A DNA stretch of 16,582 nt from DATARH01 sp035504235 (lineage in GTDB: Bacteria; Pseudomonadota; Alphaproteobacteria; ATCC43930; CGMCC-115725), in contig DATJSH010000116.1 of the NCBI GenBank assembly GCA_035504235.1, positions 1 to 16,582 of the forward strand, in the 5' to 3' direction. Both the position numbers and the translations under genes were made by a program. Below, one piece after another: positions 1 through 6,747 of this stretch (the stretch's first letter is position 1; every line of letters begins with the position of its first letter). The notes under the pieces are model-generated. The model was given only the letters and a program-made list of their open reading frames with translations. It was not told the DNA's origin and did no database searches.

Positions 1-2193
1 CAGAACTTCATTTATGTGCATCTGAACCGGATCATCAAAAAATACGACCTGGACATGATTTACGTCTCGGGTCCCGGTCACGGCGGCCCAGCGATTGTGG
101 GCAACACCTATCTCGAGGGTACTTACAGCGAGGTCTATCCCAGCATCGGCCCGGATGAGGAGGGGATGAAGCGGCTGTTCAAACAGTTCAGCTTCCCCGG
201 CGGCATCCCCAGCCACGTCGCACCCGAGACGCCCGGCTCGATCCACGAGGGCGGCGAGCTCGGCTATAGCCTCAGCCACGCCTTCGGCGCGGCCTTCGAC
301 AACCCCGATCTGATCGTCGCCTGCGTCGTCGGCGACGGCGAGGCCGAGACCGGCCCGCTGGCCACCGGCTGGCACTCCAACAAGTTCCTCGATCCCGCCC
401 GGGACGGCGCCGTGCTCCCGATCCTGCACCTCAACGGCTACAAGATCGCCAACCCGACCATCCTTGCCCGCATCACCCACGAGGAGCTGGAACAGTTGCT
501 GCGCGGCTACGGCTGGACGCCGTATTTTGTTGAGGGTCACGAGCCTGCGCTGATGCACGAGGCGATGGCCGCGACATTCGACACCGCGGTAGAGCAGATC
601 AAGAAGATCCAACAGGAGGCGCGCGTCCACGGCAACCGCACCCGCCCGCGCTGGCCGATGATCGTGCTCAACTCGCCCAAGGGTTGGACGGGCCCGAAGA
701 TCGTCGACGGGCGTCAGGTCGAAGGCACTTTCCGCGCGCATCAGGTGCCGCTTGCCGATCCTGCGGTCCATACCGAGCATCTCAAGCAACTGGAAGATTG
801 GCTCAGAAGCTACCGCCCTGAGGAACTCTTTACGGAAGAGGGCCGGCTGAAGCCGGAAATTGCCGAACTTGTGCCCAAAGGCGATCGGCGCATGGGAGCG
901 AACCCGAACGCCAATGGCGGCATGCGCCTGCGCGACCTCCGAATGCCGAATTTCCGCGAATACGGCATTGACGTGCCCGAGCCGGGAACGCTCGGCATCG
1001 GCGATACACACGTCCTCGGGCGTTTCCTGCGCGACGTCACGAAACTCAACAGCGAACAGCGGAACTTCAGGGTTTTCGGCCCGGACGAGACGCTCTCCAA
1101 CGGCCTCGAAGCGGTGTTCGAGGTGACCACTCGCCAGTGGGAAGGCGCGACCGAACCCAATGACGAATTTCTCACGCCCTCGGGCCGCGTCATGGAAATG
1201 CTCAGCGAGCACCAATGCGAGGGCTGGCTCGAAGGCTACCTGTTAACCGGTCGCCACGGCCTGTTCAATTGCTACGAGGCATTCATTCATATCGTCGACT
1301 CGATGTTCAACCAGCACGCCAAATGGCTGAAGGTCACTTCGCGCCTGCCGTGGCGGCGCAAGATCGCGTCCTTGAACTACCTGCTGGCTTCGCATGTCTG
1401 GCGCCAGGATCACAACGGGTTTACTCACCAGGATCCCGGTTTCATCGGCCACGTGGTGAATAAAAAGGCCGAAATCGTGCGGGTCTATCTACCGCCCGAC
1501 GCGAACTGCCTTTTGTCGGTGATGGACCACTGCCTACGCAGCCGCCATTACGTGAATGTCGTGGTCGCCGGCAAACATCCTGCACCGCAGTGGCTGACGA
1601 TGGACGCCGCGGTCAAACACTGCTCCGAGGGCATCGGTATCTGGCAGTGGGCGAGTAACGACCAGGATGCTGAGCCAGATGTCGTGATGGCCTGCTGCGG
1701 GGACGTGCCGACCTTGGAGACGCTCGCCGCCGTGTCGATCATGCGCGAGCATCTGCCCGAACTGAGAATCCGGGTGCTCAACATCGTCGACCTGATGAAG
1801 CTGGAGCCGCAATCCGAGCACCCACACGGATTGTCCGATATCGATTTCGACGAACTCTTTACGAAGGACAAGCCGGTCATTTTCGCGTTCCATTCCTACC
1901 CGTGGTTGATCCACCGGCTGACCTATCGCCGCACCAACCACCACAACATCCATGTCCGCGGGTATAAGGAGGAGGGCACCATCACGACGCCTTTCGACAT
2001 GACGGTGCTGAACGATCTCGACCGGTTCCATCTTGTGATGGATACGATCGACCGCTTGCCGCAAACCGGCTCCAAAGGCGCTTACTTGAAGCAACAGCTT
2101 CGGGACAAGTTGATCGAGCATAAGCACTACATCGCGAGAGAGGGGCGAGACCTGCCGGAAATCCGGAACTGGAAGTGGGGAAACCCACAATGA
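1..2193 (+). CDS. xfp: Phosphoketolase (xylulose-5-P/fructose-6-P), 5'-partial
   Basis: TPP-dependent enzyme that cleaves xylulose 5-phosphate (often also fructose 6-phosphate) with phosphate to acetyl phosphate plus glyceraldehyde 3-phosphate or erythrose 4-phosphate; cytosolic. The frame is open from base 1 (QNFIYVHLNR), so the GTG at 16 is internal and the true start lies left of the window. About 730 codons are present against roughly 790-800 for the family, so some 60-70 residues are missing. Seen: the N-terminal signature GPGHGG (window residues 24-29), the TPP/Mg motif GDGEAETG (about 111-118) followed by LHLNGYKI, and a normal family C-terminus ending in RNWKWGNPQ. The stop overlaps the start of the aldolase remnant (ATGA at 2190-2193), so it was the upstream gene of an operon. 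The gene itself shows no internal damage in the window. Substrate preference (Xu5P or F6P) cannot be read from sequence. Confidence 0.95.
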   Translation, partial: QNFIYVHLNRIIKKYDLDMIYVSGPGHGGPAIVGNTYLEGTYSEVYPSIGPDEEGMKRLFKQFSFPGGIPSHVAPETPGSIHEGGELGYSLSHAFGAAFDNPDLIVACVVGDGEAETGPLATGWHSNKFLDPARDGAVLPILHLNGYKIANPTILARITHEELEQLLRGYGWTPYFVEGHEPALMHEAMAATFDTAVEQIKKIQQEARVHGNRTRPRWPMIVLNSPKGWTGPKIVDGRQVEGTFRAHQVPLADPAVHTEHLKQLEDWLRSYRPEELFTEEGRLKPEIAELVPKGDRRMGANPNANGGMRLRDLRMPNFREYGIDVPEPGTLGIGDTHVLGRFLRDVTKLNSEQRNFRVFGPDETLSNGLEAVFEVTTRQWEGATEPNDEFLTPSGRVMEMLSEHQCEGWLEGYLLTGRHGLFNCYEAFIHIVDSMFNQHAKWLKVTSRLPWRRKIASLNYLLASHVWRQDHNGFTHQDPGFIGHVVNKKAEIVRVYLPPDANCLLSVMDHCLRSRHYVNVVVAGKHPAPQWLTMDAAVKHCSEGIGIWQWASNDQDAEPDVVMACCGDVPTLETLAAVSIMREHLPELRIRVLNIVDLMKLEPQSEHPHGLSDIDFDELFTKDKPVIFAFHSYPWLIHRLTYRRTNHHNIHVRGYKEEGTITTPFDMTVLNDLDRFHLVMDTIDRLPQTGSKGAYLKQQLRDKLIEHKHYIAREGRDLPEIRNWKWGNPQ

Positions 2194-2321
2194 ACAAGCG
2201 AGAGGTCATCGGCATCGCAAGTACTCTGGTCGCCAGCGACGAAGGTCTGCTGGCAATGGATGAGAGCACGCCGACCTGCAACGGGGGTTTTGCCAGCTTG
2301 GGAATCCGACGCGCCTACTGA
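2190..2321 (+). pseudogene. Class I fructose-bisphosphate aldolase remnant (43 codons)
   Basis: The ATG at 2190 overlaps the xfp stop and opens a 43-codon frame ending at TGA 2319-2321. It contains GLLAMDESTPTCN, the N-terminal signature of class I fructose-1,6-bisphosphate aldolase, then FASLGI. The family is about 340 residues long, so nearly all of the barrel, including the Schiff-base lysine, is gone. After LGI the peptide reads RRAY and stops. In intact aldolases a short segment separates LGI from a similar RRAYRE, so either a small deletion placed a stop here, or a large internal deletion joined codon ~40 to the gene's own 3' end. The second is favoured because only ~38 bp separate the stop from the next gene's ribosome site. 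Translational coupling to xfp is intact but the product cannot be an aldolase. Confidence 0.85.
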
Positions 2322-2358
2322 GCGCACCCCCACTGAGCCAAACACGGAGCGAACGGCA

Positions 2359-2755
2359 ATGCGAAGCGGCAAGCTGGTGATTGCGGAGGGGTCCGACCGT
2401 GGTGATCAATCAATCTCTGGTGGGAGCCGTACTAGAAGCGCGGCTCTTTCCCCAGGTCGAGCGAATTTATGATGCGCGCTACGGGGTGCGGGGTATCGTG
2501 AACGAGGATTTTAGCGATCTTTCGACCGAAACACGGGCCAATCTCGAAGCCGTCGCGGCGACGCCATCTTCTGCTCTGGGCTCGACGCGGGATAGGCCCG
2601 ATTTGGCCTATTGCCGCAATATCGTTGCCTCGTTAAAGGCCCACGGCGTCGCATGGTTCCTCTATATCGGCGGCAACGATACCGCTGATACCGTGCGGAT
2701 TGTCAGTGAGGAGGCGGCTAGGAAGCGCTATGACCTGCGCTGCATCCATATTCCA
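2359..2755 (+). pseudogene. PPi-dependent 6-phosphofructokinase, frameshifted and truncated
   Basis: Remnant of a pyrophosphate-type phosphofructokinase (fructose 6-phosphate + PPi to fructose 1,6-bisphosphate). A ribosome site GGAG (2346-2349) precedes ATG 2359, which starts MRSGKLVIAEG, the usual N-terminus. The expected following SGGPTxVINQSLVG continues in another frame (GPTVVINQSLVGAVLEAR from ~2390), so a few bases were lost around 2386-2392. Homology then runs through IVNEDFSDLS, TPSSALGSTRD and YIGGNDTADTVRIV; the GGND signature fits the PPi-type enzyme. It stops after RCIHIP at ~2755, exactly before the catalytic KTIDND motif. An unrelated tail continues in frame to TAA 2867-2869. 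About 130 of roughly 400 residues remain. A TTG at 2381 could start the second frame but could not restore function. Confidence 0.88.
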
Positions 2756-2911
2756 ATTCTATACGAATCATGGTGTCCGGCGCTGCGCCACGATATCCGT
2801 CGTTTTCCGGTCAATCGCTTCCATTCCGCTTCCATCGGGCGCCGGATAGCCAGATGGAAGCAACTTTAAGCTCTGACGCGCCCTATAATAGGCTGATTTA
2901 TTTAGAGAAAT
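2756..2911. other. Breakpoint-to-tRNA spacer, no recognisable gene
   Basis: This stretch separates the phosphofructokinase breakpoint from the tRNA-Gly 3' end. I recognise no coding homology on either strand; the frames crossing it simply run into the tRNA. It holds a cluster of short repeats (listed separately) and is visibly AT-richer near 2880-2912. A TATAAT at 2884-2889 has no convincing -35 partner. No integrase fragment or copy of the tRNA 3' end is visible. Confidence 0.6.
2816..2861. repeat. Short direct/inverted repeat cluster
   Basis: CGCTTCCAT occurs twice in direct orientation (2816-2824 and 2827-2835), separated by two bases. The second copy forms a perfect 9-bp inverted repeat, GCTTCCATC (2828-2836) with GATGGAAGC (2853-2861), around a 16-base spacer. 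It could fold as a hairpin but lacks a T-tract on either strand, so it is not a convincing terminator. Its place between a gene breakpoint and a tRNA makes a recombination scar or accessory binding site possible. That is inference only. Confidence 0.5.
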
Positions 2912-2986
2912 TGGAGCGGGCGAAGGGATTCGAACCCTCGACCCCAACCTTGGCAAGGTTGTGCTCTACCCCTGAGCTACGCCCGC
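2912..2986 (-). tRNA. tRNA-Gly (anticodon GCC), CCA encoded
   Basis: Read on the minus strand from 2986, the gene has a perfect 7-bp acceptor stem (GCGGGCG with CGCCCGC), the D-arm TAGCTCAGGGGTAGAGC, and an anticodon arm CAACC-TTGCCAA-GGTTG whose central GCC reads glycine codons GGC/GGU. The T-arm contains GGTTCGAATCC. The discriminator base is U, normal for tRNA-Gly, and CCA is encoded (2914-2912). Length is 75 nt with CCA. The gene diverges from the proX-like gene, and its 3' end faces the decayed xfp cluster; tRNA 3' ends are classic integration sites. Confidence 0.97.
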
Positions 2987-3020
2987 ATCCGCCCGGCGGC
3001 CTTTTGACCGGGGAGCGATC

Positions 3021-3049
3021 CATATCATATCCGGGGGTGGGTCGCGCAA
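3021..3049 (-). promoter_or_regulatory. Candidate tRNA-Gly promoter
   Basis: On the minus strand TATGAT (3029-3024) is a 5/6 match to -10, placed to start transcription about 30 nt before the tRNA. The only -35-like sequence, TTGCGC (3049-3044), lies 14 bp away, which is short. Using GATATG (3026-3021) as -10 gives a 17-bp spacer but a weaker hexamer. The assignment is ambiguous. Confidence 0.3.
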
Positions 3050-3089
3050 GGTCTTGCGCACCGAATGCCGCACGCCGCATGGTCGACCG

Positions 3090-3593
3090 ATGCCATTGAC
3101 CCCCGACGATCTGTTTGCCGAGTTTGACCGGCTGGGTATCGCGCACAAGACCTACAGCCACCCGCCGGTTTTCACGGTCGAAGAGGCGAAATCGCTGCGC
3201 GGCACGCTGCCCGGCGGGCATTGCAAGAGCCTGTTCCTCAAGGACAAGAAGGCCAGGCTGTGGCTCGTCGTCGCGCTGGAGGAATGCCGTGTCGATCTGA
3301 AAGCGCTGGCAGACCGGCTCGGTGCGCCGCGCTTCTCGTTCGCCGCGGCCGAACTGCTTTATGAGGTGCTCGGCGTGCGACCGGGGAGCGTCACGCCTTT
3401 TGCCGCGCTCAATGATCGCGAAGGTCGCGTCACCGTGGTGTTGCAGCGGGCGATGCTGGCGTATGACCCGCTCAATTATCACCCGCTCGAAAACGACCGC
3501 ACCACCGCTGTCGCGCCGGGCGATCTCGTCCGCTTTCTCGAAGCCGGCGGACATAAGCCGCTCGTCGCCGACATACCGGAGCGGGCGGGCTGA
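3090..3593 (+). CDS. YbaK/ProX-type aminoacyl-tRNA deacylase
   Basis: A 167-residue freestanding protein of the YbaK/ProX editing family, which hydrolyses mischarged aminoacyl-tRNA (classically Ala-tRNA-Pro) in trans and so protects translation fidelity in the cytosol. Seen: HPPVFTVEEAKSL near the N-terminus, then GHCKSLFLKDKK carrying the conserved lysine of the family active site, LKALADRLG, the GSVTPFAALND loop, and NYHPLENDRTTAVAPGDLVRFL near the C-terminus, all in normal ProX order and length. I chose ATG 3090 because it gives the standard family N-terminus; a TTG at 3054 would add 12 residues without homology. No clear Shine-Dalgarno precedes 3090. It diverges from tRNA-Gly and lies 66 bp before the thioredoxin gene, which may be co-transcribed. 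Substrate tRNA (Pro or other) is inferred from family only. Confidence 0.88.
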   Translation: MPLTPDDLFAEFDRLGIAHKTYSHPPVFTVEEAKSLRGTLPGGHCKSLFLKDKKARLWLVVALEECRVDLKALADRLGAPRFSFAAAELLYEVLGVRPGSVTPFAALNDREGRVTVVLQRAMLAYDPLNYHPLENDRTTAVAPGDLVRFLEAGGHKPLVADIPERAG

Positions 3594-3659
3594 CATGCTT
3601 GTCATCGCGCGGCGGTGTGGCCATGTTTGTCGGCATGAGCGGATCGCGAGGCAAGAAGA

Positions 3660-4580
3660 ATGGCTGAGCAAGGCTTGATCGGCGGTGGGGCGGGCAACGG
3701 CGCCGGTGCGCCCCCCGTGATGGACGTCACCACCGCGAATTTCATGACCGAGGTGGTCGACGCCTCGTTCGACGCGCCGGTCATCGTCGATTTTTGGGCG
3801 CCATGGTGCGGCCCCTGCAAGCAGTTGGGGCCGATCCTCGAAAAGGCGGTGCGTGCGGCGAATGGCGCGGTGCGCATGGTCAAGCTCAATATCGACGACA
3901 ACCCCGAGGTCGCGCAGCAGATGCGCGTCCAGTCGATCCCGGCAGTTTACGCCTTCAAGGACGGCCGGCCGGTCGACGCCTTTGTCGGCGCGGTGCCCGA
4001 GTCGCAGGTGAAGCAGTTCGTTCAGCGCCTGGGCGGCCCGTCCGGGCCCTCGCCGGTCGAAGAGGCGATGACGATGGCCAAGGAGGCGCTGCAGAACGGC
4101 GATCACGATAGCGCCGGCGGTATTTTCAGCCAGATCCTGCAGCGCGAAGCCGACAATATCGACGCCCTGGCCGGCCTGGCGCGCGTGCTGACCGTCAAAG
4201 GCGAATACTCCGCCGCCCGCGAGCTGTTGTCGCGCGTGCCGAAGGAGCAGCTCAACCATGCCGAAATCGCCGCGGCGCATTCGGCGCTCGAGCTTGCCGA
4301 GCAGGGGCAAAAGGCGATGGGCGAGGCCGACAAATACCGCGCCCGGCTCACCGCCGACGCCAACGATCACGAGGCGCGCTTTGAGTTGGCGACCGCGCTG
4401 TTCGGCGCTGGCGAGCGCGAAGCGGGCATCGACGAACTGTTGACGCTGTACCGCAGGGACCGCAACTGGAACGAAGAGGCGGCGAGGAAGCAGCTGGTGA
4501 AGTTTTTCGAGGTCATGGGGCCGACCGACCCGCTGACCCTCATCTCTCGGCGCCGGCTGTCCTCGCTGATGTTCTCGTAA
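3660..4580 (+). CDS. Thioredoxin-TPR co-chaperone (CnoX/YbbN-like)
   Basis: 306 residues. A thioredoxin domain (about 20-125) carries the complete active site WCGPC (Cys50, Cys53) and the cis-proline loop QSIPAVYAF (Pro94). A helical TPR-like region follows (about 135-300), including EADNIDALAGLARVL and NDHEARFELATALFGAGE. This is the CnoX/YbbN layout, proteins that protect clients from over-oxidation and pass them to chaperonins; E. coli YbbN has a degenerate active site, whereas here both cysteines remain, as in alphaproteobacterial homologues. The first ~20 residues are Gly/Ala-rich and probably disordered. GAGG at 3648-3651 supports ATG 3660. The stop overlaps the next start (TAATG at 4578-4582), so translation is coupled to the LON-domain gene. 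Cytosolic; no signal peptide. Confidence 0.92.
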   Translation: MAEQGLIGGGAGNGAGAPPVMDVTTANFMTEVVDASFDAPVIVDFWAPWCGPCKQLGPILEKAVRAANGAVRMVKLNIDDNPEVAQQMRVQSIPAVYAFKDGRPVDAFVGAVPESQVKQFVQRLGGPSGPSPVEEAMTMAKEALQNGDHDSAGGIFSQILQREADNIDALAGLARVLTVKGEYSAARELLSRVPKEQLNHAEIAAAHSALELAEQGQKAMGEADKYRARLTADANDHEARFELATALFGAGEREAGIDELLTLYRRDRNWNEEAARKQLVKFFEVMGPTDPLTLISRRRLSSLMFS

Positions 4581-5242
4581 TGGCCGACGACGCTGACTCA
4601 CGCGGGACGCTCCCCGGCATTCTGCCGATCTTTCCGCTGACCGGCGTGCTGTTGCTGCCGCGCGGCCGCCTGCCGCTCAATATTTTCGAGCCACGCTATC
4701 TGGCGCTGTTCCGCGATGCGATGGAGGGCGAGCGCCTTGTCGGCATGGTGCAGCCGTCCGACCCGCCGATCCGCGAGATGAACCCGGCAGTCTACCCGCT
4801 CGGCTGCGCCGGGCGCATCACCAGCTTCTCCGAGACCGAGGACGGCCGCTTTCTGGTGACCCTGACCGGTGTCTCGCGTTTCCGCATCCGGGAGGAACTG
4901 CCGCTGCTCTCGGATTATCGCCGCGTTGTCGCGGAGTGGGACGATTTCACCGAGGACCGCAACCCCAACGAGGCCGGCTTTGACCGCTCGCGGCTGACCA
5001 GCGGTCTCAGGAATTTCTTCGCGCAGTGCCAGGTGCAGGCCGATTGGAGCGCGATCGATCAGGCTCCCGGCGAGCATCTGGTGACCTCGATCGCGATGAT
5101 GTGCCCGTTCGCGCCCAGCGAGAAGCAGGCGTTGTTGGAAGCAAAGACTCTCGGTGAGCGGGCCCATCTGCTGACCGCGCTGATCGAGATGAACGTGTCG
5201 GGCCCCCCGCCCGATCCTGAAGCCGGCGTGACCCGCCATTGA
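4580..5242 (+). CDS. LON N-terminal (substrate-binding) domain protein
   Basis: A 220-residue protein made of the LON substrate-binding (PUA-like) domain alone, with no AAA+ ATPase and no serine protease. Seen: IFPLTGVLLLPRGRLPLNIF and EPRYLALFRDAM at the start, the signature opening of Lon N-domains, then GCAGRITSFSETEDGRFLVT and LTGVSRFRI, and a helical C-terminal part (about 140-205). Standalone LON-domain proteins are common in proteobacteria. Their role is not established; binding of unfolded protein is inferred from the parent domain and from coupling to the thioredoxin-TPR gene. The start overlaps the upstream stop by one base. The TGA at 5240-5242 precedes the Trm112-like start by 14 bases. 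Confidence 0.92.
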   Translation: MADDADSRGTLPGILPIFPLTGVLLLPRGRLPLNIFEPRYLALFRDAMEGERLVGMVQPSDPPIREMNPAVYPLGCAGRITSFSETEDGRFLVTLTGVSRFRIREELPLLSDYRRVVAEWDDFTEDRNPNEAGFDRSRLTSGLRNFFAQCQVQADWSAIDQAPGEHLVTSIAMMCPFAPSEKQALLEAKTLGERAHLLTALIEMNVSGPPPDPEAGVTRH

Positions 5243-5256
5243 TGCCGGAGGCTGCG

Positions 5257-5460
5257 ATGGAAGGCGGTTTCGCGATCGACCCCAAGCTTCTCGAAATCCT
5301 CGTCTGCCCGCTGACCAAGGCGCCGCTGCGCTACGACCGCGCTGCGCAGGAGCTTATCAGCGACGAGGCGGGGCTCGCCTATCCGATCCGCGACGGTATC
5401 CCGATCATGCTGGTCGATGAGGCTCGCCGCCTCTCGGATGACGAGAAGGGCAAGGCGTGA
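5257..5460 (+). CDS. Trm112-like small protein
   Basis: 67 residues of the Trm112/YcaR family: LLEILVCPLTKAPLRYD, then ELISDEAGLAYPIRDGIPIML. In eukaryotes and archaea Trm112 is the activating subunit of several rRNA, tRNA and release-factor methyltransferases; the bacterial role is less clear. Only one cysteine (Cys17) of the zinc-ribbon set remains, as in many short bacterial members, so zinc binding is doubtful. I chose ATG 5257 because GGAGG (5247-5251) sits 5 bases before it. An ATG at 5242, overlapping the LON-gene stop, would add five residues but has no ribosome site. Same strand and probably same transcript as the LON-domain and DUF971 genes. Confidence 0.85.
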   Translation: MEGGFAIDPKLLEILVCPLTKAPLRYDRAAQELISDEAGLAYPIRDGIPIMLVDEARRLSDDEKGKA

Positions 5461-5480
5461 CCCCTACCGCCAATACGAGT

Positions 5481-5504
5481 GCTTCCCGGCTTGCGCCGGG
5501 GAGC
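5481..5504. repeat. 10-bp intercistronic hairpin
   Basis: GCTTCCCGGC and GCCGGGGAGC pair over 10 bp (one G-U) around a TTGC loop between the Trm112-like and DUF971 genes. No T-tract follows on either strand, so it resembles a REP-like or mRNA-stabilising hairpin more than a terminator. It may also lie near the DUF971 leader. Confidence 0.5.
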
Positions 5505-5525
5505 GGCAAATAGACCGGGCATCAG

Positions 5526-5897
5526 GTGCCCGCCGCCTCGCCTTGGCCGGTGCAGCTCCGCCTGATCCGGGCGGAGAAGCGCCTCGAAATCGAGTTCGAC
5601 GACGGCAAGAAATTCAGTCTGCCGGCGGAGTACCTGCGCGTCGAAAGCCCTTCGGCTGAGGTGCAAGGCCACGACCCTCGACAGAAAGTCACCGTGCCCG
5701 GCCGCATCCATGTCGGAATCATGGAGTTGGAGCCGGTTGGCAATTACGCGGTGCGCATCAAGTTCGACGATCTGCACGACACCGGCATTTATTCCTGGGA
5801 CTATCTCTATCAGCTGGGCGTCGAGCAGCCGCAGCGGTGGCGCGGCTATCTTGCCGCGCTCAAGGAAAAAGGCCTCAGCCGCGAGCCCGGGCGCTAA
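5526..5897 (+). CDS. DUF971 / gamma-butyrobetaine hydroxylase-like N-domain protein
   Basis: 123 residues of the DUF971 family, the small domain also found at the N-terminus of gamma-butyrobetaine hydroxylases. Seen: LRLIRAEKRLEIEFDDGKKF, LPAEYLRVESPSAEVQGH, and the C-terminal signature DLHDTGIYSWDYLYQLG. Members of this family have been linked to iron-sulfur cluster assembly (the ApbC fusion context) but the reaction is not settled. The start must be GTG 5526: an in-frame TAG lies at 5511 and the next ATG would remove most of the domain. No good Shine-Dalgarno is visible. It is the last gene of the proX-thioredoxin-LON-Trm112 series, 65 bp after Trm112 with a hairpin between. Confidence 0.88.
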   Translation: MPAASPWPVQLRLIRAEKRLEIEFDDGKKFSLPAEYLRVESPSAEVQGHDPRQKVTVPGRIHVGIMELEPVGNYAVRIKFDDLHDTGIYSWDYLYQLGVEQPQRWRGYLAALKEKGLSREPGR

Positions 5898-5931
5898 GCT
5901 TCACATGGTTTGATATTCGGAGAACGTCGTC

Positions 5932-6747
5932 ATGCCCGTTGTCGAGACCGAACGCCGCGGACAGATTTTCGTGGTGCGGATGAACCGGCCCGAGAGCCTC
6001 AACGCCTTGAACGGCGAGATGCGCACCCAGCTCGCCGAGGCGTGGACCGAGTTCCGCGGCGCGGGCGATCTCGAGGTCGCGATCTTCACCGGCACCGGGC
6101 GCGGATTCTGCGCCGGCGAGGACATGAAGCAGTCGTTGGCCGACGGCGCGCCCGGCGGACGGCGCCCGGTGATCGAGGACCCGTTCATGACCGGCGCGCT
6201 CGAAAAGCCGGTCATCGCCGCGGTCAACGGCTATGCGATGGGCGGCGGGTTTATGCTGGTCGAGCGCACCGATCTGCGCGTCGCGGTCAAGGGCGCGATC
6301 TTCGAGGTGTCCGAGGCGAAACGCTGGCTGCTCGGCGGCTACAATCACGGCCACATCGCCAATCTGCCCTACCCGATCGCCATGGAGATGGCGCTTGGCT
6401 TCCGCTTCACGGCCGAGCGCTTCTACGACATCGGCTTTATCAACCGGCTGGTCGAGCCCGACCAGCTGATGCCCGAGGCGATGAAGATGGCCGAGCACCT
6501 GTTGACCCTGCCGCCGGCGTCGCGGGTCAACACCGTCCACATGATGCGGCAGATGCGTCCCAACCCCAGCGCCGACCAGCAGGCGCTCGCCGCCGCGCTG
6601 CACGAGCACGGCGCCAAGAGCGACCTGATGGAGAGCCGCGCCGCCTTCGCCGAAAAGCGCCGGCCGAATTTCAAGGGCTGGGACGATCCCGCCGACCGCC
6701 ACCGGCTGCCGACGCTCGACTCGGTGAAGGGTTCGCCGCGCGCTTAG
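5932..6747 (+). CDS. Enoyl-CoA hydratase/isomerase-family protein
   Basis: A 271-residue crotonase-fold protein, acting on acyl-CoA thioesters in the cytosol. Seen: RPESLNALNGEM near the N-terminus, the oxyanion-hole segment GTGRGFCAGEDM (about 54-65), and NGYAMGGGF (99-107). Of the two crotonase glutamates, the second is present as Glu128 (FEVSE) but the position of the first (GGGxE) is Met108. It may therefore be an isomerase, hydrolase, lyase or a hydratase of altered mechanism. GGAGA at 5919-5923 supports ATG 5932. The gene stands 34 bp after DUF971 and could be read through from it, though the functions look unrelated. Its stop overlaps that of the converging flavoprotein gene. The true substrate is unknown. 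Confidence 0.9.
   Translation: MPVVETERRGQIFVVRMNRPESLNALNGEMRTQLAEAWTEFRGAGDLEVAIFTGTGRGFCAGEDMKQSLADGAPGGRRPVIEDPFMTGALEKPVIAAVNGYAMGGGFMLVERTDLRVAVKGAIFEVSEAKRWLLGGYNHGHIANLPYPIAMEMALGFRFTAERFYDIGFINRLVEPDQLMPEAMKMAEHLLTLPPASRVNTVHMMRQMRPNPSADQQALAAALHEHGAKSDLMESRAAFAEKRRPNFKGWDDPADRHRLPTLDSVKGSPRA

Noticed and set aside
2884..2889. Perfect TATAAT near the tRNA
   Set aside because: No -35 partner on the plus strand, and it would fire antisense into the tRNA; the surrounding CCTATAATAGG is nearly symmetric and AT-rich by chance.
2770..3099. Plus-strand frame of 109 codons crossing the tRNA-Gly gene
   Set aside because: Its middle (AKGFEPSTPTLARLCSTPEL) is the well-known false peptide made by reading a tRNA antisense.
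2898..4601. Long minus-strand open frame (567 codons) opposite the ProX-like and thioredoxin genes
   Set aside because: It runs through the tRNA, is very Arg/His-rich, and is antisense to two well-recognised genes; an artefact of GC-rich third positions.
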